Shown here one piece after another: positions 1 to 9,260 of a DNA stretch of 10,439 nucleotides. Position numbers and translations under genes: made by a program. How positions within the stretch are numbered: position 1 is the stretch's first letter; each line of letters starts with the position of its first letter. The stretch comes from Smittium mucronatum (lineage: Eukaryota > Kickxellomycota > Harpellomycetes > Harpellales > Legeriomycetaceae), in assembly GCA_001953115.1 (NCBI GenBank), contig LSSL01005651.1, positions 1-10,439 of the forward strand, read 5' to 3'. A model generated the notes under the pieces. That model did no database searches. It worked only from the letters and a program-made list of their open reading frames with translations, and was not told the DNA's origin.

Positions 1-20
1 GAATTCTGGGATACTCCGAG

Positions 21-160
21 GATGGGTTGTTTACCTTTCAAATTTCAAAAAAGATTAAATAAGAAAATATCGATATTGTATTAATGCAATATATTCTGCA
101 AGAAATAATAATAAAAAGAACAAATATTGGAAAATTGGAAATTTATAACCACCTAAATGC
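21..160 (+). other. Possible FLYWCH-type zinc finger remnant at the transposase N-terminus
   Basis: Two frames carry pieces of an aromatic, Cys-bearing motif ahead of the DDE core. DGLFTFQISKKIK lies at 21-59 and YRYCINAIYSARN at 68-106, in different frames. FLYWCH fingers found at the front of some MULE proteins show a similar order: an aromatic-rich strand, then Trp/Tyr-Arg-x-Cys, four residues, a second Cys and a basic stretch. The second Cys position here reads TAT (92-94), one base from TGT. A His-Pro cluster expected later is only hinted at near 145-160. Modest evidence; it depends mostly on context. Confidence 0.4.
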
Positions 161-1152
161 TGGAAAGCAGATTTTTGCACTTTTCTAATCCTGAAAATGG
201 TTCTTATGTTGCGGGATATTCTTAGTTTCATGGAGGTATTAAATTTTTATTTACATCCAAAAAATTGATCGAAGCAATGGATATGCATCAAATTTACATG
301 ACTATTCTATATTCAAGCTTGCTAAAGGGGGTTATCCTGTAATAATAGCTGGTGTAACAGACATCAAACAGAAATTCTGTTTAATTTAAATATTTCTAGT
401 AAGCAGGGATGATAACCAGTTTTACAATGGTTTTTCGAAACATTGCTAAAAGAAGCAAGAAACTTTGTTTATACACTTAATTTAGATAATCTTGTTGCCA
501 ATTCAGCACCTCAAATAAAAAAAGCACTAAAATTTTTTCCTGTGGATCTCATAAGGACAAACTGATGGTTCCATGTTTCTAAAAATATAAAGGATATATT
601 AGGAAAAAAGAAAGATGACTTAAGAGAGTATTTATATAAAGATATTTGCAAGATTCAAATAATTTCGTAAGAAACATTTTCGAGATTTCAAAAAAATTGT
701 TTATGTCAAAATGGCGAAGCTTCGGATTCATGTCTGATATTTTGATAAAATAAATAAGAAATTTTTTGAAAAAAATCAAAATTGGTTTGAGGGGTCTTGT
801 ATATTTGATCCATCTACCAAAAACTCCCTGGAAAGATTTAACAGGGCTGTCAAAGAAAAATTTGTTGGGTATAATTGTTCAAATGCCATAGATTTTCTCA
901 ATATTTCTAAATCGATAATCGAATATTACGAAATCCTTAATACCTACGAGTTTGGCAGATTAGAATATAATGAAATCTCAAAACTTGAGTCAAAAAATCT
1001 TTTGTTCCATCTACGAAGAAATTGAAAGCTATAACATAAATATATCAGATAAAGAATTGCCCGAAAATGAAAAAAAGAATTTTCAAGAATTTTATGTTTC
1101 TTGACTTCAAAAGTTTCAATTCACATATAGGATTTATTCATGATAACACATT

Positions 1153-1197
1153 TTTACATGTCGAGATATATTTCAACATGGAAAGATTTTTAAAGAT
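1153..1197 (+). other. Eroded SWIM zinc finger of the MULE transposase
   Basis: The frame reads FTCRDIFQHGKIFKD. SWIM fingers have the pattern Cys-x-Cys, a spacer, then Cys-x-His, and commonly sit at the C-terminus of MULE transposases. Here the second Cys remains (1159-1161). The other three ligand positions hold TTT (1153-1155), TTT (1189-1191) and GAT (1195-1197), each one base from the expected Cys or His codon. I see the spacing and residues; that these were once the metal ligands is inference from the family pattern and from position after the DDE core. Confidence 0.55.
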
Positions 1198-1330
1198 AAA
1201 AAAATGCAAATTTTTATTAATTCTTGATCCAAATTAAAAGAACTGATGTAGTTAGTATAACATTGCTATCTCAATGAACACCGATTATGAGACCGAGAGA
1301 AATATCAATAAATTCAAGCTTGGACAAAAA

Positions 1331-1641
1331 ATCTTTATAAATTATTATATTAAATATATTTATTTTATTTAAATATCAAAAATAATGTATATATTTAAAA
1401 GGCTGTTTTTATTAAAAAGATAAATTTAAAAAGAGAAGTTTTATTTATAATTTATTCTAAATACAGACCATAATATTATATGTGATTATAAGGCTAAACA
1501 ATAATAAAAATGGTTAGATAATAACAATATATAAAGAAAGGTATTTTGTATGATTATTTTATTATAAATGAATAAAACCGATGATTAGATATAAAATTTA
1601 GAAATAATTGAAATCTTCAGGCCGTTTAATTATTTCGATAA
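1331..1641. other. A+T-rich stretch between relics, no gene supported
   Basis: This stretch follows the last recognisable transposase codons. A short coding-like run (NLKREVLFIIYSKYRP) appears on the + strand near 1424-1471 but is bounded by stops and matches nothing I know. No terminal inverted repeat of the MULE element could be seen here, so the 3' end of that transposon remains undefined. Confidence 0.4.
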
Positions 1642-2014
1642 TTATGGTGTTATATGTTTGAATATTTAGTTACAGTAGCTGTAGTTGTATTTAAATTGTA
1701 TTTATTAAAAATTTGTTACTTAAATATATTATTCAAAATTACTATTTACATATTCATGATAAAATATCTTGGAACCTGTTTCAATTAATTTATTAATAAC
1801 AAAATCTAAATTTTATCAAAATCATAAAATATTGCTCTTACCAAAATTTAATAATATAATTTAATTGTATTTGTGATTAGAATATGATCCAAAATATCAT
1901 TTACATTTTACAGCTCCACTAAACTCCGATACATTAGTATATTATAGAAAAAAATATACAAATGATGTGTTTTCTGATGTATTTGCTCATGAGTTTTGTA
2001 TATTATTCTATTAA
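1642..2014 (+). pseudogene. Relic of an unrecognised protein with a hydrophobic leader
   Basis: I do not recognise this gene. An ATG at 1654 opens a 44-codon frame ending at 1788 whose start (MFEYLVTVAVVVFKLYLL) is hydrophobic, like a signal peptide or membrane segment. A second frame runs 1763-2014, interrupted by TAA near 1862 and TGA at 1874-1876. Its last part, 1877-2011, is the most coding-like short stretch in the window: it reads LEYDPKYHLHFTAPLNSD then TLVYYRKKYTNDVFSDVFAH. By my count G occupies the first codon position 11 times, against 2 each at the second and third. The simplest reading is one short secreted or membrane protein gene, frame-shifted between about 1763 and 1788 and then mutated. 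It could instead be two unrelated fragments. A frame at 1962-2081 starting MMCFLMYLLM is probably a shadow. Confidence 0.45.
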
Positions 2015-2356
2015 TGAATATTTTTCCATAAAAAAACACCATTTTTATGGTTTTCACTTTAGTATAATTAAAAAAAATTAATTAGAATTTGACTCGGATT
2101 TGTTAAAATCGAATTCCCGGGATTTTATTTATTAAGCCCTATTTTTTTTTAGATTTTTATGCATTTAATTTCCAGATTTTATTCGGCGAATTCTTAATAT
2201 TTGCATGAATATGGTATTTGTTTCAGTTTTTTAAAAAAAGTTTCAGATCTGTGCCTAAAATTTTAGGTTTTAAAATTTTTTTCCGAATGTTTAATGTTTA
2301 ACAGAAAAAAAGGATCTACCTTCATGATAAACCTTATATATGGTTAAGTATTAAAC
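2015..2356. other. A+T-rich spacer before the inverted-repeat element
   Basis: No gene is supported. The only compositional anomaly is at 2111-2121, where GAATTC and CCCGGG overlap by one base to make an 11-base G+C-containing block in otherwise A+T-rich sequence. A second GAATTC lies near 2185. I saw no convincing target-site duplication or repeat at the boundary with the element to the right. Confidence 0.5.
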
Positions 2357-2654
2357 CCAAGCCATTTTATTTTTTCAAAATTTTCTTTATTTTTTTTTCA
2401 GGCCAAATTGGACAAATCCACGCCAAATACATATATTCTCAATCCAATTCCAAGACATTTGATTATTAAATCCAATCCTTTTCTCTCGATTATTTTTTTA
2501 AAATATTTTATTGGATTATAAAAACCAATTTTGGTAAGAATCTTCAATTGGGATTATTTTTTATGCGTTCATGTCTGCATCGAAAAACAAATAACAGAGT
2601 ACTAATTTGCTGCAGTTGTGAGTTATTGGTATCACTAAATTAAGCATAAAGATT
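2357..2654 (+). repeat. Left arm of the long inverted repeat
   Basis: This arm pairs with the complement of 4047-4345. The best part, about 2399-2572, aligns without gaps and differs at roughly one base in fifteen by eye. The inner part, about 2573-2654, has several small indels but ends in a well-kept block (AGTTATTGGTATCA, then AATTAAGC). Past 2654 a weaker resemblance may continue. A frame open from 2348 to 2521 on the + strand reads QAKLDKSTPNTYILNPIPRH, and its counterpart is open in the other arm. Confidence 0.88.
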
Positions 2655-4046
2655 ATTCATTAGATTTTTTTAAATATAGGAAAATTTTTAGGGTTAAAAT
2701 TTATAAAATAATGGCTTTTGGAGTTAAAATTTAATCAATAAAAAGTATCAAAAAAACATCAAAAATTCGAGTTTATTATATAAGTGAGTAAATTAAAAAT
2801 ATTTAAATGCAGTTTTATATATGCTTCAACTATTTTATTCGATAGAATTAAAACCTAAATATTTCAGCCCGAGCACAAAAATATACACATTAGACTCTAT
2901 AATATGATATAAAATTAACAGACTTTTTAATTATAATATTTTAAATAATTTCATTTTGGTAATGAGTTGACGACGCTGATTTTGAATCCGAGATATGTGT
3001 AATTTTTTTTTTAATACTATCATTTGATGAAAACCCTCCTAAAATTTTATCGTTTCATATTAAACAATTTTTTACGTTTAATTTTAAATTAATTTTGAGG
3101 GAATAATGTAACATTTAGATCTTACAAAAAAAATTTTTTTTGAATATCAAAGTAAAAAAAGCTTATTAAAAAGTAGTAAGAGTTGAACTATTTTTATAAA
3201 TTTTAAATGGAAACCTATCTAATAAATGGGCTTATCTAATCGCGCATATAATAGCTCCACATTTTGAATACAATTTGTAGCCAGAATTTTGTTTTTGGAT
3301 AAACGAAAAGCAAAGATAATTTTAGATTAAATGCAAACATACTTTAAAAACTTCATTAATTCGTGGATTAAGAGTTAAATAAAATTATTATACAAAAAAA
3401 AGAGAATCACATAATTAAACATCTAAATTTAAAAAGGTTTACTTTAATTTATATTTATGATTGAATTCTTTTTGCCCGATAAATTCATAATCTTCATCTA
3501 AAAATAAATTACATAGTATAAAAATAGGTAGTATACGTTCCAAAAATATACTATTGTTATTTTATCAAACTAAACTAGGTCGATTTGTATCAAAAATTAG
3601 AAGTTATTTTAAATAATTGACAACCAATTATATCGTAAATGGGCTTAATAATTTTTTGCTTTGATTTATTCTTATTAAATATAAAACTCCAGTAAAAATA
3701 TGGAAATGAGATGCATATCACAAGATCTCATCAAAAGTATATTATCAATATTATTTCCCATCATATGGCAGTTGACTTGATTTAGAATCGCTTTGACTGT
3801 TTATAGTATTTTCATTTTAAAAAAATTGTATAATCATTTCTTGTACTCAAATTTCAAAATTCAATCTTTGAACACTATTTCCGAATGTCTTGATATTATC
3901 GAAGATAGTATATAACATAAAATATTTACTTAGAGATAAAATAAGGCTAAAAAAAATCCCTAATGATTGAATTACATTTATCAACTTTTTTTTTTGGTCT
4001 AGATATTATTTGATACTTCTATATGCTCAAAAAAACTCCATTATAA
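2655..4046 (+). pseudogene. Coding-like relic in the core of the inverted-repeat element
   Basis: I recognise no family here. One + strand frame (phase of position 3200) has fewer stops than its composition would suggest from about 3008 to 3810. Open pieces include SFDENPPKILSFHIKQFF (3020-3073), NKWAYLIAHIIAPHFEYN (3221-3274), PEFCFWINEKQR (3281-3316) and a 41-codon run at 3491-3613. A separate ATG frame from 2821 reads MLQLFYSIELKPKYFSPST. If this was one gene it would be the element's own protein, which would make the element a dead autonomous copy. The absence of frame changes over 800 bases is notable, but about 17 stops interrupt it. In sequence this A+T-rich the pattern could still be chance. 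Confidence 0.28.
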
Positions 4047-4345
4047 AATATTTACGCTTAATTTATTGATACCAATAACTCAAAGCTACAGCATAATTAG
4101 CACTTTGCTATTTTTTTTTCTATGCAGGCATGAATCGCATAAAAAATAATCCCAATTGAAGATGCTTACCAAAATTGGTTTTTATCATCCAATAAAATAT
4201 TTTAAAAAAATAATCGAGAGAAAAGGATTGGTTTTAATAATAAAATATCTTGGAATTTGATTGAGAATATATGTATTTGGTGTGCATTTGTCCAATTTAG
4301 CCTGAAAAAAAAAAAAGAGACTTGTGAAAAAATAAAACGGCTTGG
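4047..4345 (-). repeat. Right arm of the long inverted repeat
   Basis: This is the inverted partner of 2357-2654. Read on the - strand it carries a frame from ATG at 4382 to a stop at 4185 (65 residues). The conserved part reads QAKLDKCTPNTYILNQIPRY, then NPFLSIIFLKYFIG. The left-arm version differs by S/C, P/Q, HL/YF and S/T. Most differences change the residue, so the frame does not look protected by selection. I therefore read it as shared transposon-end sequence and not as a gene. Confidence 0.88.
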
Positions 4346-4739
4346 AAAAAAGTAAAAAGGATTGAGTTAATTTTTTTTGCAATAAATATATATGTATAAA
4401 TTATTAAAAGAACTCTTTAAATCAAAATTTATAATTGTGGTATTAAAATAGAATATATTTTTTATTAAATATTGAAATAATTTTTTTATTTAAAAAATTT
4501 TTAGGAATATTTAATAATATATTCTGGTGTAATTATGATTGATTTTTTTTCATTTGTTGAAAAAATATAACAGTTTGTTGGAATATATTATTTTTTCCAT
4601 AATATATTTTTATTTCTCAAAATTTTTATTTGTTATAAATAAAATATTTTTATAATATCTAAAATGACCCTAATATCACGATATTTTTATATTAATTTTA
4701 TAAAACGAAAAAAAATCCATATTTCTCGATTTTCTTATT
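4346..4739. other. Very A+T-rich spacer, nothing supported
   Basis: Both strands are dense in stops and in A/T runs. No repeat of the inverted arms continues here, and I found no duplicated target site at the element's right edge. I see no gene, RNA or regulatory site. Confidence 0.5.
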
Positions 4740-5530
4740 TTCTTTTAATTCACAAATAAAGATAAATAACTCATACTGTTTTATTGATATTTAAATAATT
4801 AAGAAATCGAAACATAAATACGGAAGATTTATTCTTTAATTTGTGCGATTTATTTAGATTTTATTCATAAAAATGATTTATAAATAAAAAAATCATTAAT
4901 CACACTACTCATATCAATCCAAAAATTTAAAATCTTTCAAAAAATTACAAATAGAAAATATTTTCCAGATAGATATCATAAATTCGAAATTTTTTTATTG
5001 ATAGTGTGAGTGATGTAGGGGGTGGGGATTTTTATTAAATTCCAAAATCAGGATAAAATAGGTTATATACTCTGCAAATTGATAATTAAATATTTAAAAC
5101 GCTTTTTCTAAAAGGATTAAATGTTGATGGCGGTGTAGATAATATATTTTTCCCCAGAAAAAATAAGAGATAGGATTGGTTGAGTTGATCTAGGAAAATC
5201 TAAAATTTCATAAGTTTTATCTATTGTTATTCTCTTTGATACAATCATGCCAATTTTGGAGCGGATAGGCCGTCATAGGGAAGCTGGTTGGTAAAAATTT
5301 AGCAAAGTCTCTTTAATTAATTTTTTAAAAACGGGGTTTAAATTTATTTTTTTTGGATTTAAATAAATTTTCCTCTAAAAAAAACTGTGTTTAATGTTTT
5401 TTTATATTTTAGCTGTTTCACGTATTTTTTGGATCATTTTATTTCGTTTAGTTTTATTATATCCCTTTTCAGTTTCTATTTAGTTATTTGGTTATTTATT
5501 CTTTATTAATTTATTCTCTTTACTAAGCCC
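4740..5530 (-). pseudogene. Minus-strand relic of an unrecognised protein
   Basis: I do not recognise the family. The core is an 86-codon - strand frame from 5374 down to 5117 with one internal stop, TGA at 5273-5275. It reads NPVFKKLIKETLLNFYQPAS, then RPIRSKIGMIVSKRITIDK, then ILDFPRSTQPILSLIFSGEK. By my count G is commoner at the first codon position (11) than at the second or third (7 each). Upstream, about 5385-5530, a lysine-rich run (KLKRDIIKLNEIK, then SKKYVKQLKYKKTLN) lies in another frame. Downstream, 4740-5116 holds frame-shifted pieces such as NPFRKSVLNI and KILNFWIDMSSVINDFF. The G-rich block at 5018-5027 falls inside this relic and reads as Pro codons on this strand. The core is reasonably secure as former coding sequence; the outer limits are soft. 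Confidence 0.45.
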
Positions 5531-5580
5531 ACTTTGTAAATTTTCTTTGTGTTAAAATATTTTTTTCTAAAAAAATAAAC

Positions 5581-7823
5581 ATGCTTTATTATATACTCCT
5601 AACCAAGGGAATTTATCATTTAATTTTTTTTACAATCTTCTCCAGTATTAATAGGCATCCAAAAACATGTAAAAAAGTGTAATAGTGGCATTTTATTGTA
5701 AATATATGTAAAATATTCTCTTGGTGCTTAATATTTGAAAATAATCTGTCCTATGAATGAGCTTGTAAAGGTTTATGTCTTTAACTAATGACTCAAAAAT
5801 CAAATTAAGGCTAAATTAATTGATTCTATTTTTAGGCGGCACCATTAGGCTTATTATATTAAGGCGGTACTCAAAGATAAAACAAACGAAAATTGATGAC
5901 TAAAAAATACCTGCAATCAAAAATCTAAGATTTATTAGTGTTATTGGATCTAAAATAATGTGTATGGAAGATTCTTTGACTCATCAGTCTTTTTACCAGT
6001 TAAATTTTCTTATTTTTTGTAGTAAAAATATTTATCATATATAAGCTTCTTTTTATTTAATTAAAATTAAACTTTAACAAATATAAATTAGGCAAGTTTA
6101 CCACACTAATGAGAACATACATAGTTATTTACTAATATTACAAAGAAGTAAAATTTTCTATAAGAATTTTAGGATGAAAATCATCTGGTATTGAAAATTA
6201 TATATTATACTTAGTATATCTACTATAGATCACAAAAAAATTTTGCAAAAAGGATTTTAGTTAGTTATATGGTATTATGAATCTAATTCATCACTTTCCT
6301 ATAATATCAACGGTAAAGTTTTTGTATTTTCGTAGTATATTATAAGTTTCTGAAATTTTCAACTACCTTTAAAACCAATTTAATGCCATTCATAAATTTT
6401 TTCCCCCTAAAAATAAAGAAACTAATTATATTAACTGTTTAGCTCTACATATAATTTTACTATAATTTTTTTAAAAAGTGTTTTTTTGCCATAAAACTTG
6501 TGTGATATGCATAAATAAATGTATTTTGAATGTAATGAGTACCGAATAGTTTTTAAGTAATCGAGAGGTGTGTGATAGGCTTTTTAATGAAAGTGGTCAA
6601 AAGATGTATTATTATATAATTTTTTATGAGAGATTATTTAGTAAACTAAAATCCTTTTTAAATTCTAACATTGAAATTTGCCATTATATAGTTTATTAGT
6701 TCTAAATATTGAAAAATTATTCAAAGTTAGAACCTAAATATATGTATTTGAATATTATCAAAATCAGAAAGTTTTGTCCTTTAATTTAATAAATTTAAAA
6801 AATAAGTTAGAAAATAAATAAGAAATTTTTCTCTTATATCAAGAAACCCGGTGTATAGATAATTATTTAGAAACTATTAAATCTTTAAGAGAATTTGAAA
6901 TAATCGGAAAGAGTGAAATTCAAGGAGATTTTAATTTTAAAATTTGTTTTAAGAGGATTATTAAAAAAAAATAATTAAATAGTAATATAAAGATTAATTT
7001 TGGTAAATTAACTTCATTTTCTATTCATAAATTGTATAGATATAAATCAAAATATGCCTATTTGTATGCTAAATCGTAAAAAAAAAAAAAATCGAAAATT
7101 TAGATTCGTTTCATAAAATTCGTAATTCAATATTGTTTTAATTTTATAAAAATATATTAAATTTTGTAGAAACAAAACATAATATTCTCATTACTTTTTT
7201 TTAGAGGTTAATTCTATATATAATAGGCTTTAATAATTAAAACTATTTAAATGATCTAGGCGAATAAGCTATGGTTTATTTAGGGGGATTTCAATTGTTA
7301 ATTTTTTTTATAAATCTTTATCATTATTTATTAATTGAGTTGAGAAAATTGATTGATTTTAATTTTTATTCAATATAATAATAGCATTTATACTCTAATT
7401 ATTTATTCTTAAAATAAGTTTGAAATAATTAATCGTTTTTTTTTCACCTTGAAGTTTTTATAATATTTATAAGTTTTTGAAATTATATTATATAGCTAAA
7501 TTCACAAAATTAGGACAAAAAAAGGGCTTTAACCACGAATAAGTGAGCTAAATGATTTAAATATTAAAAATCAGTAGAAATGACTAATTTAAATGATGAA
7601 ATATACCCAAAAAGTAGAATTAACATATTCGAAAAGAATGGGAAAAATTAAATTAATAATAAATTCTAAGATTTCAATTGAAAAAATATATACGAAGAGG
7701 TGAAATGCTGCAGATATCTCAAATGAATTTTTGGATTTTGAAATTTTTTATTTATTCGGATATATTTTGACTATTTTGATGAAAAAATTGAATTTTTTAA
7801 GATTACAAAATAAAAATAAATAA
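5581..7823 (+). pseudogene. Long decayed gene, hydrophobic leader and LRR-like fragments
   Basis: An ATG at 5581 starts a hydrophobic leader (MLYYILLTKGIYHLIFFTIF) that stops after 33 codons at a TAA-TAG pair (5680-5685). Coding-like frames then follow in series: 5686-5757, 5769-6372, 6373-6786, 6738-7076, 7091-7385, 7381-7539 and 7533-7820, ending at TAA 7821-7823. The frame change near 7077-7090 coincides with a run of 14 A. Several pieces show leucine-rich-repeat-like spacing (x-x-L-x-x-L-x-I): KNLRFISVIGS (5919-5951), SKLKSFLNSNIEI (6640-6678), KSLREFEIIGKSEI (6879-6920), GKLTSFSIHKL (7002-7034), ENLDSFHKIRNSI (7094-7132) and ELNDLNIKN (7545-7571). G favours first codon positions in the best pieces. 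It would have encoded roughly 740 residues, perhaps a secreted LRR protein. One gene is the simplest reading, but joining the pieces is inference, and the LRR call rests on spacing alone. Confidence 0.45.
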
Positions 7824-8812
7824 TTTAAATAAAATTTTATTCTATTTGTGTTATTTTTTTAATTTGATAAGTAAAATATTTTAAAAATAGCGTAGATATT
7901 CATGCGAATCCAAATTTATTGATTATTATTGAATGATTAATTAAAATATTTTTTTATACGCCATTTAATTATTTTTTTAATCTTATCCAATAATTATAAA
8001 CAAAATTGATAATTAAAAAGTAAAAAATTAGCACCAAATCCATAAATAAGTTTCAAATAATACCAGTTCCCTATTATTATATCCAAATAATGAATATTTT
8101 GTTAACAAAAAATTATTTTTCTTTGATTTAGACTAAGAAGCAAAAAAAATAAGGTATAATAAATGTAATTATAAAAAATTAACCTATATTCCTATTTCAA
8201 TCTAGAAAATTTATTTAACAAATGCAGTAATAATATAGAATGGTAATTTTTCATAAAAAAACGTACGAGTTTTTGATTTTTTAGCTTTTATTCATCTTTT
8301 TTACAACATCAAGCTATAAAAAGTTACACAAATATGTGAATAATTTAATATTTTGTGAAATACAGCTTGTTAAAATAAAATTAAAATCACATTTTAATAT
8401 TTTGATATGAAAGAGACATAGTGTTATTTTTAAATATATATAAATTTTTAAATAATAATTAATTTTTTTAGAAACATAAATAAAATACAAAATGCTAAAA
8501 TTATTAAGCACAAAGTTATGAAAAAATTCAAAAATCTTAAAAAATTTACACAAAATTTGTTTAAATAATCAAAAAAAATTTTAATCGATAATAATTATCC
8601 AACATCAATTAGTTATAAACAAAAAAATTTCCATTTTTTTATTCTTTGTATATAGTTATATAAAAATTTTCAAATATTTATTTATACAAGAGTGATTTGA
8701 ATATTAATTTAAGCTAAAGATATTTGCTAATTTTTATGGGCTTATTCCGAAGTTTCTTTGATAATATTAAGCATATAAAAAATATTAAAAATTGATAATA
8801 TATTAATTATAA
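7824..8812. other. Nearly 1 kb of very A+T-rich sequence without a supported gene
   Basis: Open stretches exist on both strands, for example 8234-8408 (+) and 8314-8553 (-, 79 codons). They consist almost wholly of Lys, Asn, Ile, Phe, Leu and Tyr and show no first-position G enrichment, as expected by chance at this composition. A weak + strand continuity from about 8033 is in the same phase as the relic at 8813-9001 and could be a much older part of it. I see no repeats or RNA structures. Confidence 0.45.
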
Positions 8813-9001
8813 ATTATAAACCAATCAGAGGAAAGTAAAAGAAAATTTTCAAAAATCTGATCTAGGGTAGAAGATTCCCCATTTTATAATGTTATCATTA
8901 AAATCCAAATATTTATACATTCTAGTAATTTTTTAAATAAAAAATCAAATTTTTTCAGAGTTTATCTAAAAAAATGTACAAAAAAAAAGGTTATAAAATA
9001 A
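8813..9001 (+). pseudogene. Short coding-like relic, unknown product
   Basis: A 62-codon + strand frame with one internal TGA (8858-8860) reads NQSEESKRKFSKI, then SRVEDSPFYNVIIKIQIF, and ends at TAA 8999-9001. It has no ATG. By my count G sits at first codon positions 8 times and at third positions about 3 times, unlike the surrounding sequence. It resembles no family I know. It could be the tail of an older gene extending left into 8033-8812, or chance. Confidence 0.28.
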
Positions 9002-9260
9002 ATTAAAAAATAAATTAGTACATAACTTGAGACGAAAAACCTAAATTAATACAAATAAAATATAATTATATTATATACATACAAACACATGTATAAATAT
9101 ATATACAAAAATTCAAGAATACTAATCCATACATTCACTAATAAGCATCCATGCATATTTATTCACATTAATGTATATAAACATAATTTAAAATTCAAGT
9201 ATCCATACGATCAAACTAAGTTTTTGAATTTTTTTTTTTTTGTAAAGTAAATTAAGTTGA
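9002..9260. other. C-biased, G-poor spacer with a repeated 10-mer
   Basis: From about 9040 to 9220 the + strand is poor in G while C is scattered throughout, giving a marked strand asymmetry. AAAATTCAAG occurs at 9107-9116 and again at 9190-9199, each followed within a few bases by an ATCCATAC-like string. No gene is supported. The segment could be a fragment of a simple, degenerate repeat. Confidence 0.4.

Larger units (their letters stand above)
1..1330 (+). pseudogene. Decayed Mutator-like (MULE) transposase, DDE type with zinc fingers
   Basis: This is the relic of a DNA transposase that would cut and paste a Mutator-like transposon. Three blocks match the family in order. At 297-377 the frame reads HDYSIFKLAKGGYPVI then AGVTDIKQKF, the strand carrying the first catalytic Asp (codon 300-302). 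At 410-660 another frame reads LVANSAPQIKKALKFFPVDL, then WFHVSKNIKDIL, the second Asp region and its Cys-His region. At 738-1022 a 95-codon open frame holds NWFEGSCIFDP and NSLERFNRAVKEKF, with the third acidic residue, Glu, at 831-833. Decay is plain: the second Asp position is Asn (500-502), the Cys before WFH is TGA (563-565), and the coding frame shifts near 385, 663-740, 1000 and 1105. TAA, TAG and TGA all interrupt it, so recoding is unlikely. The true start may lie left of the window. Family assignment is firm; host and subfamily are inferred. Confidence 0.88.
2357..4345. mobile_element. Two-armed element with ~300 bp inverted repeats, probable DNA transposon
   Basis: Two arms of about 300 bp, in opposite orientation, enclose about 1.39 kb. 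The arms begin with CCAAGCC at 2357-2363 and its complement at 4339-4345, and similarity fades inward beyond 2654 and 4047. Long terminal inverted repeats are typical of many Mutator-like and foldback elements, and a MULE transposase relic lies about 1 kb to the left. That the two are related is inference: I found no arm copy beside the transposase. I also found no clear target-site duplication. The core holds only interrupted coding-like sequence, so the element is non-autonomous or dead. An alternative is an inverted duplication of some other repeat family. Confidence 0.62.

Noticed and set aside
579..779. 66-codon open frame on the - strand
   Set aside because: It lies antisense to the well-supported MULE transposase relic and has no independent motif.
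1..1330. Alternative genetic code with reassigned stop codons in the transposase
   Set aside because: TAA, TAG and TGA all interrupt it and frame changes are also present, which indicates decay and not recoding.
2385..2402. Pyrimidine run followed by CAG, like a 3' splice site
   Set aside because: The same string occurs in both arms of the inverted repeat, no matching 5' site or branch point was found, and the frame on either side is simply open; no intron is supported.
5018..5027. GGGGGTGGGG as a possible G-quadruplex
   Set aside because: Only two G runs are present, and the block reads as Pro codons of the - strand relic, which explains it adequately.
8314..8553. 79-codon open frame on the - strand
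   Set aside because: Composition is almost entirely A+T-encoded residues, there is no first-position G enrichment, and the other strand is equally open; expected by chance here.
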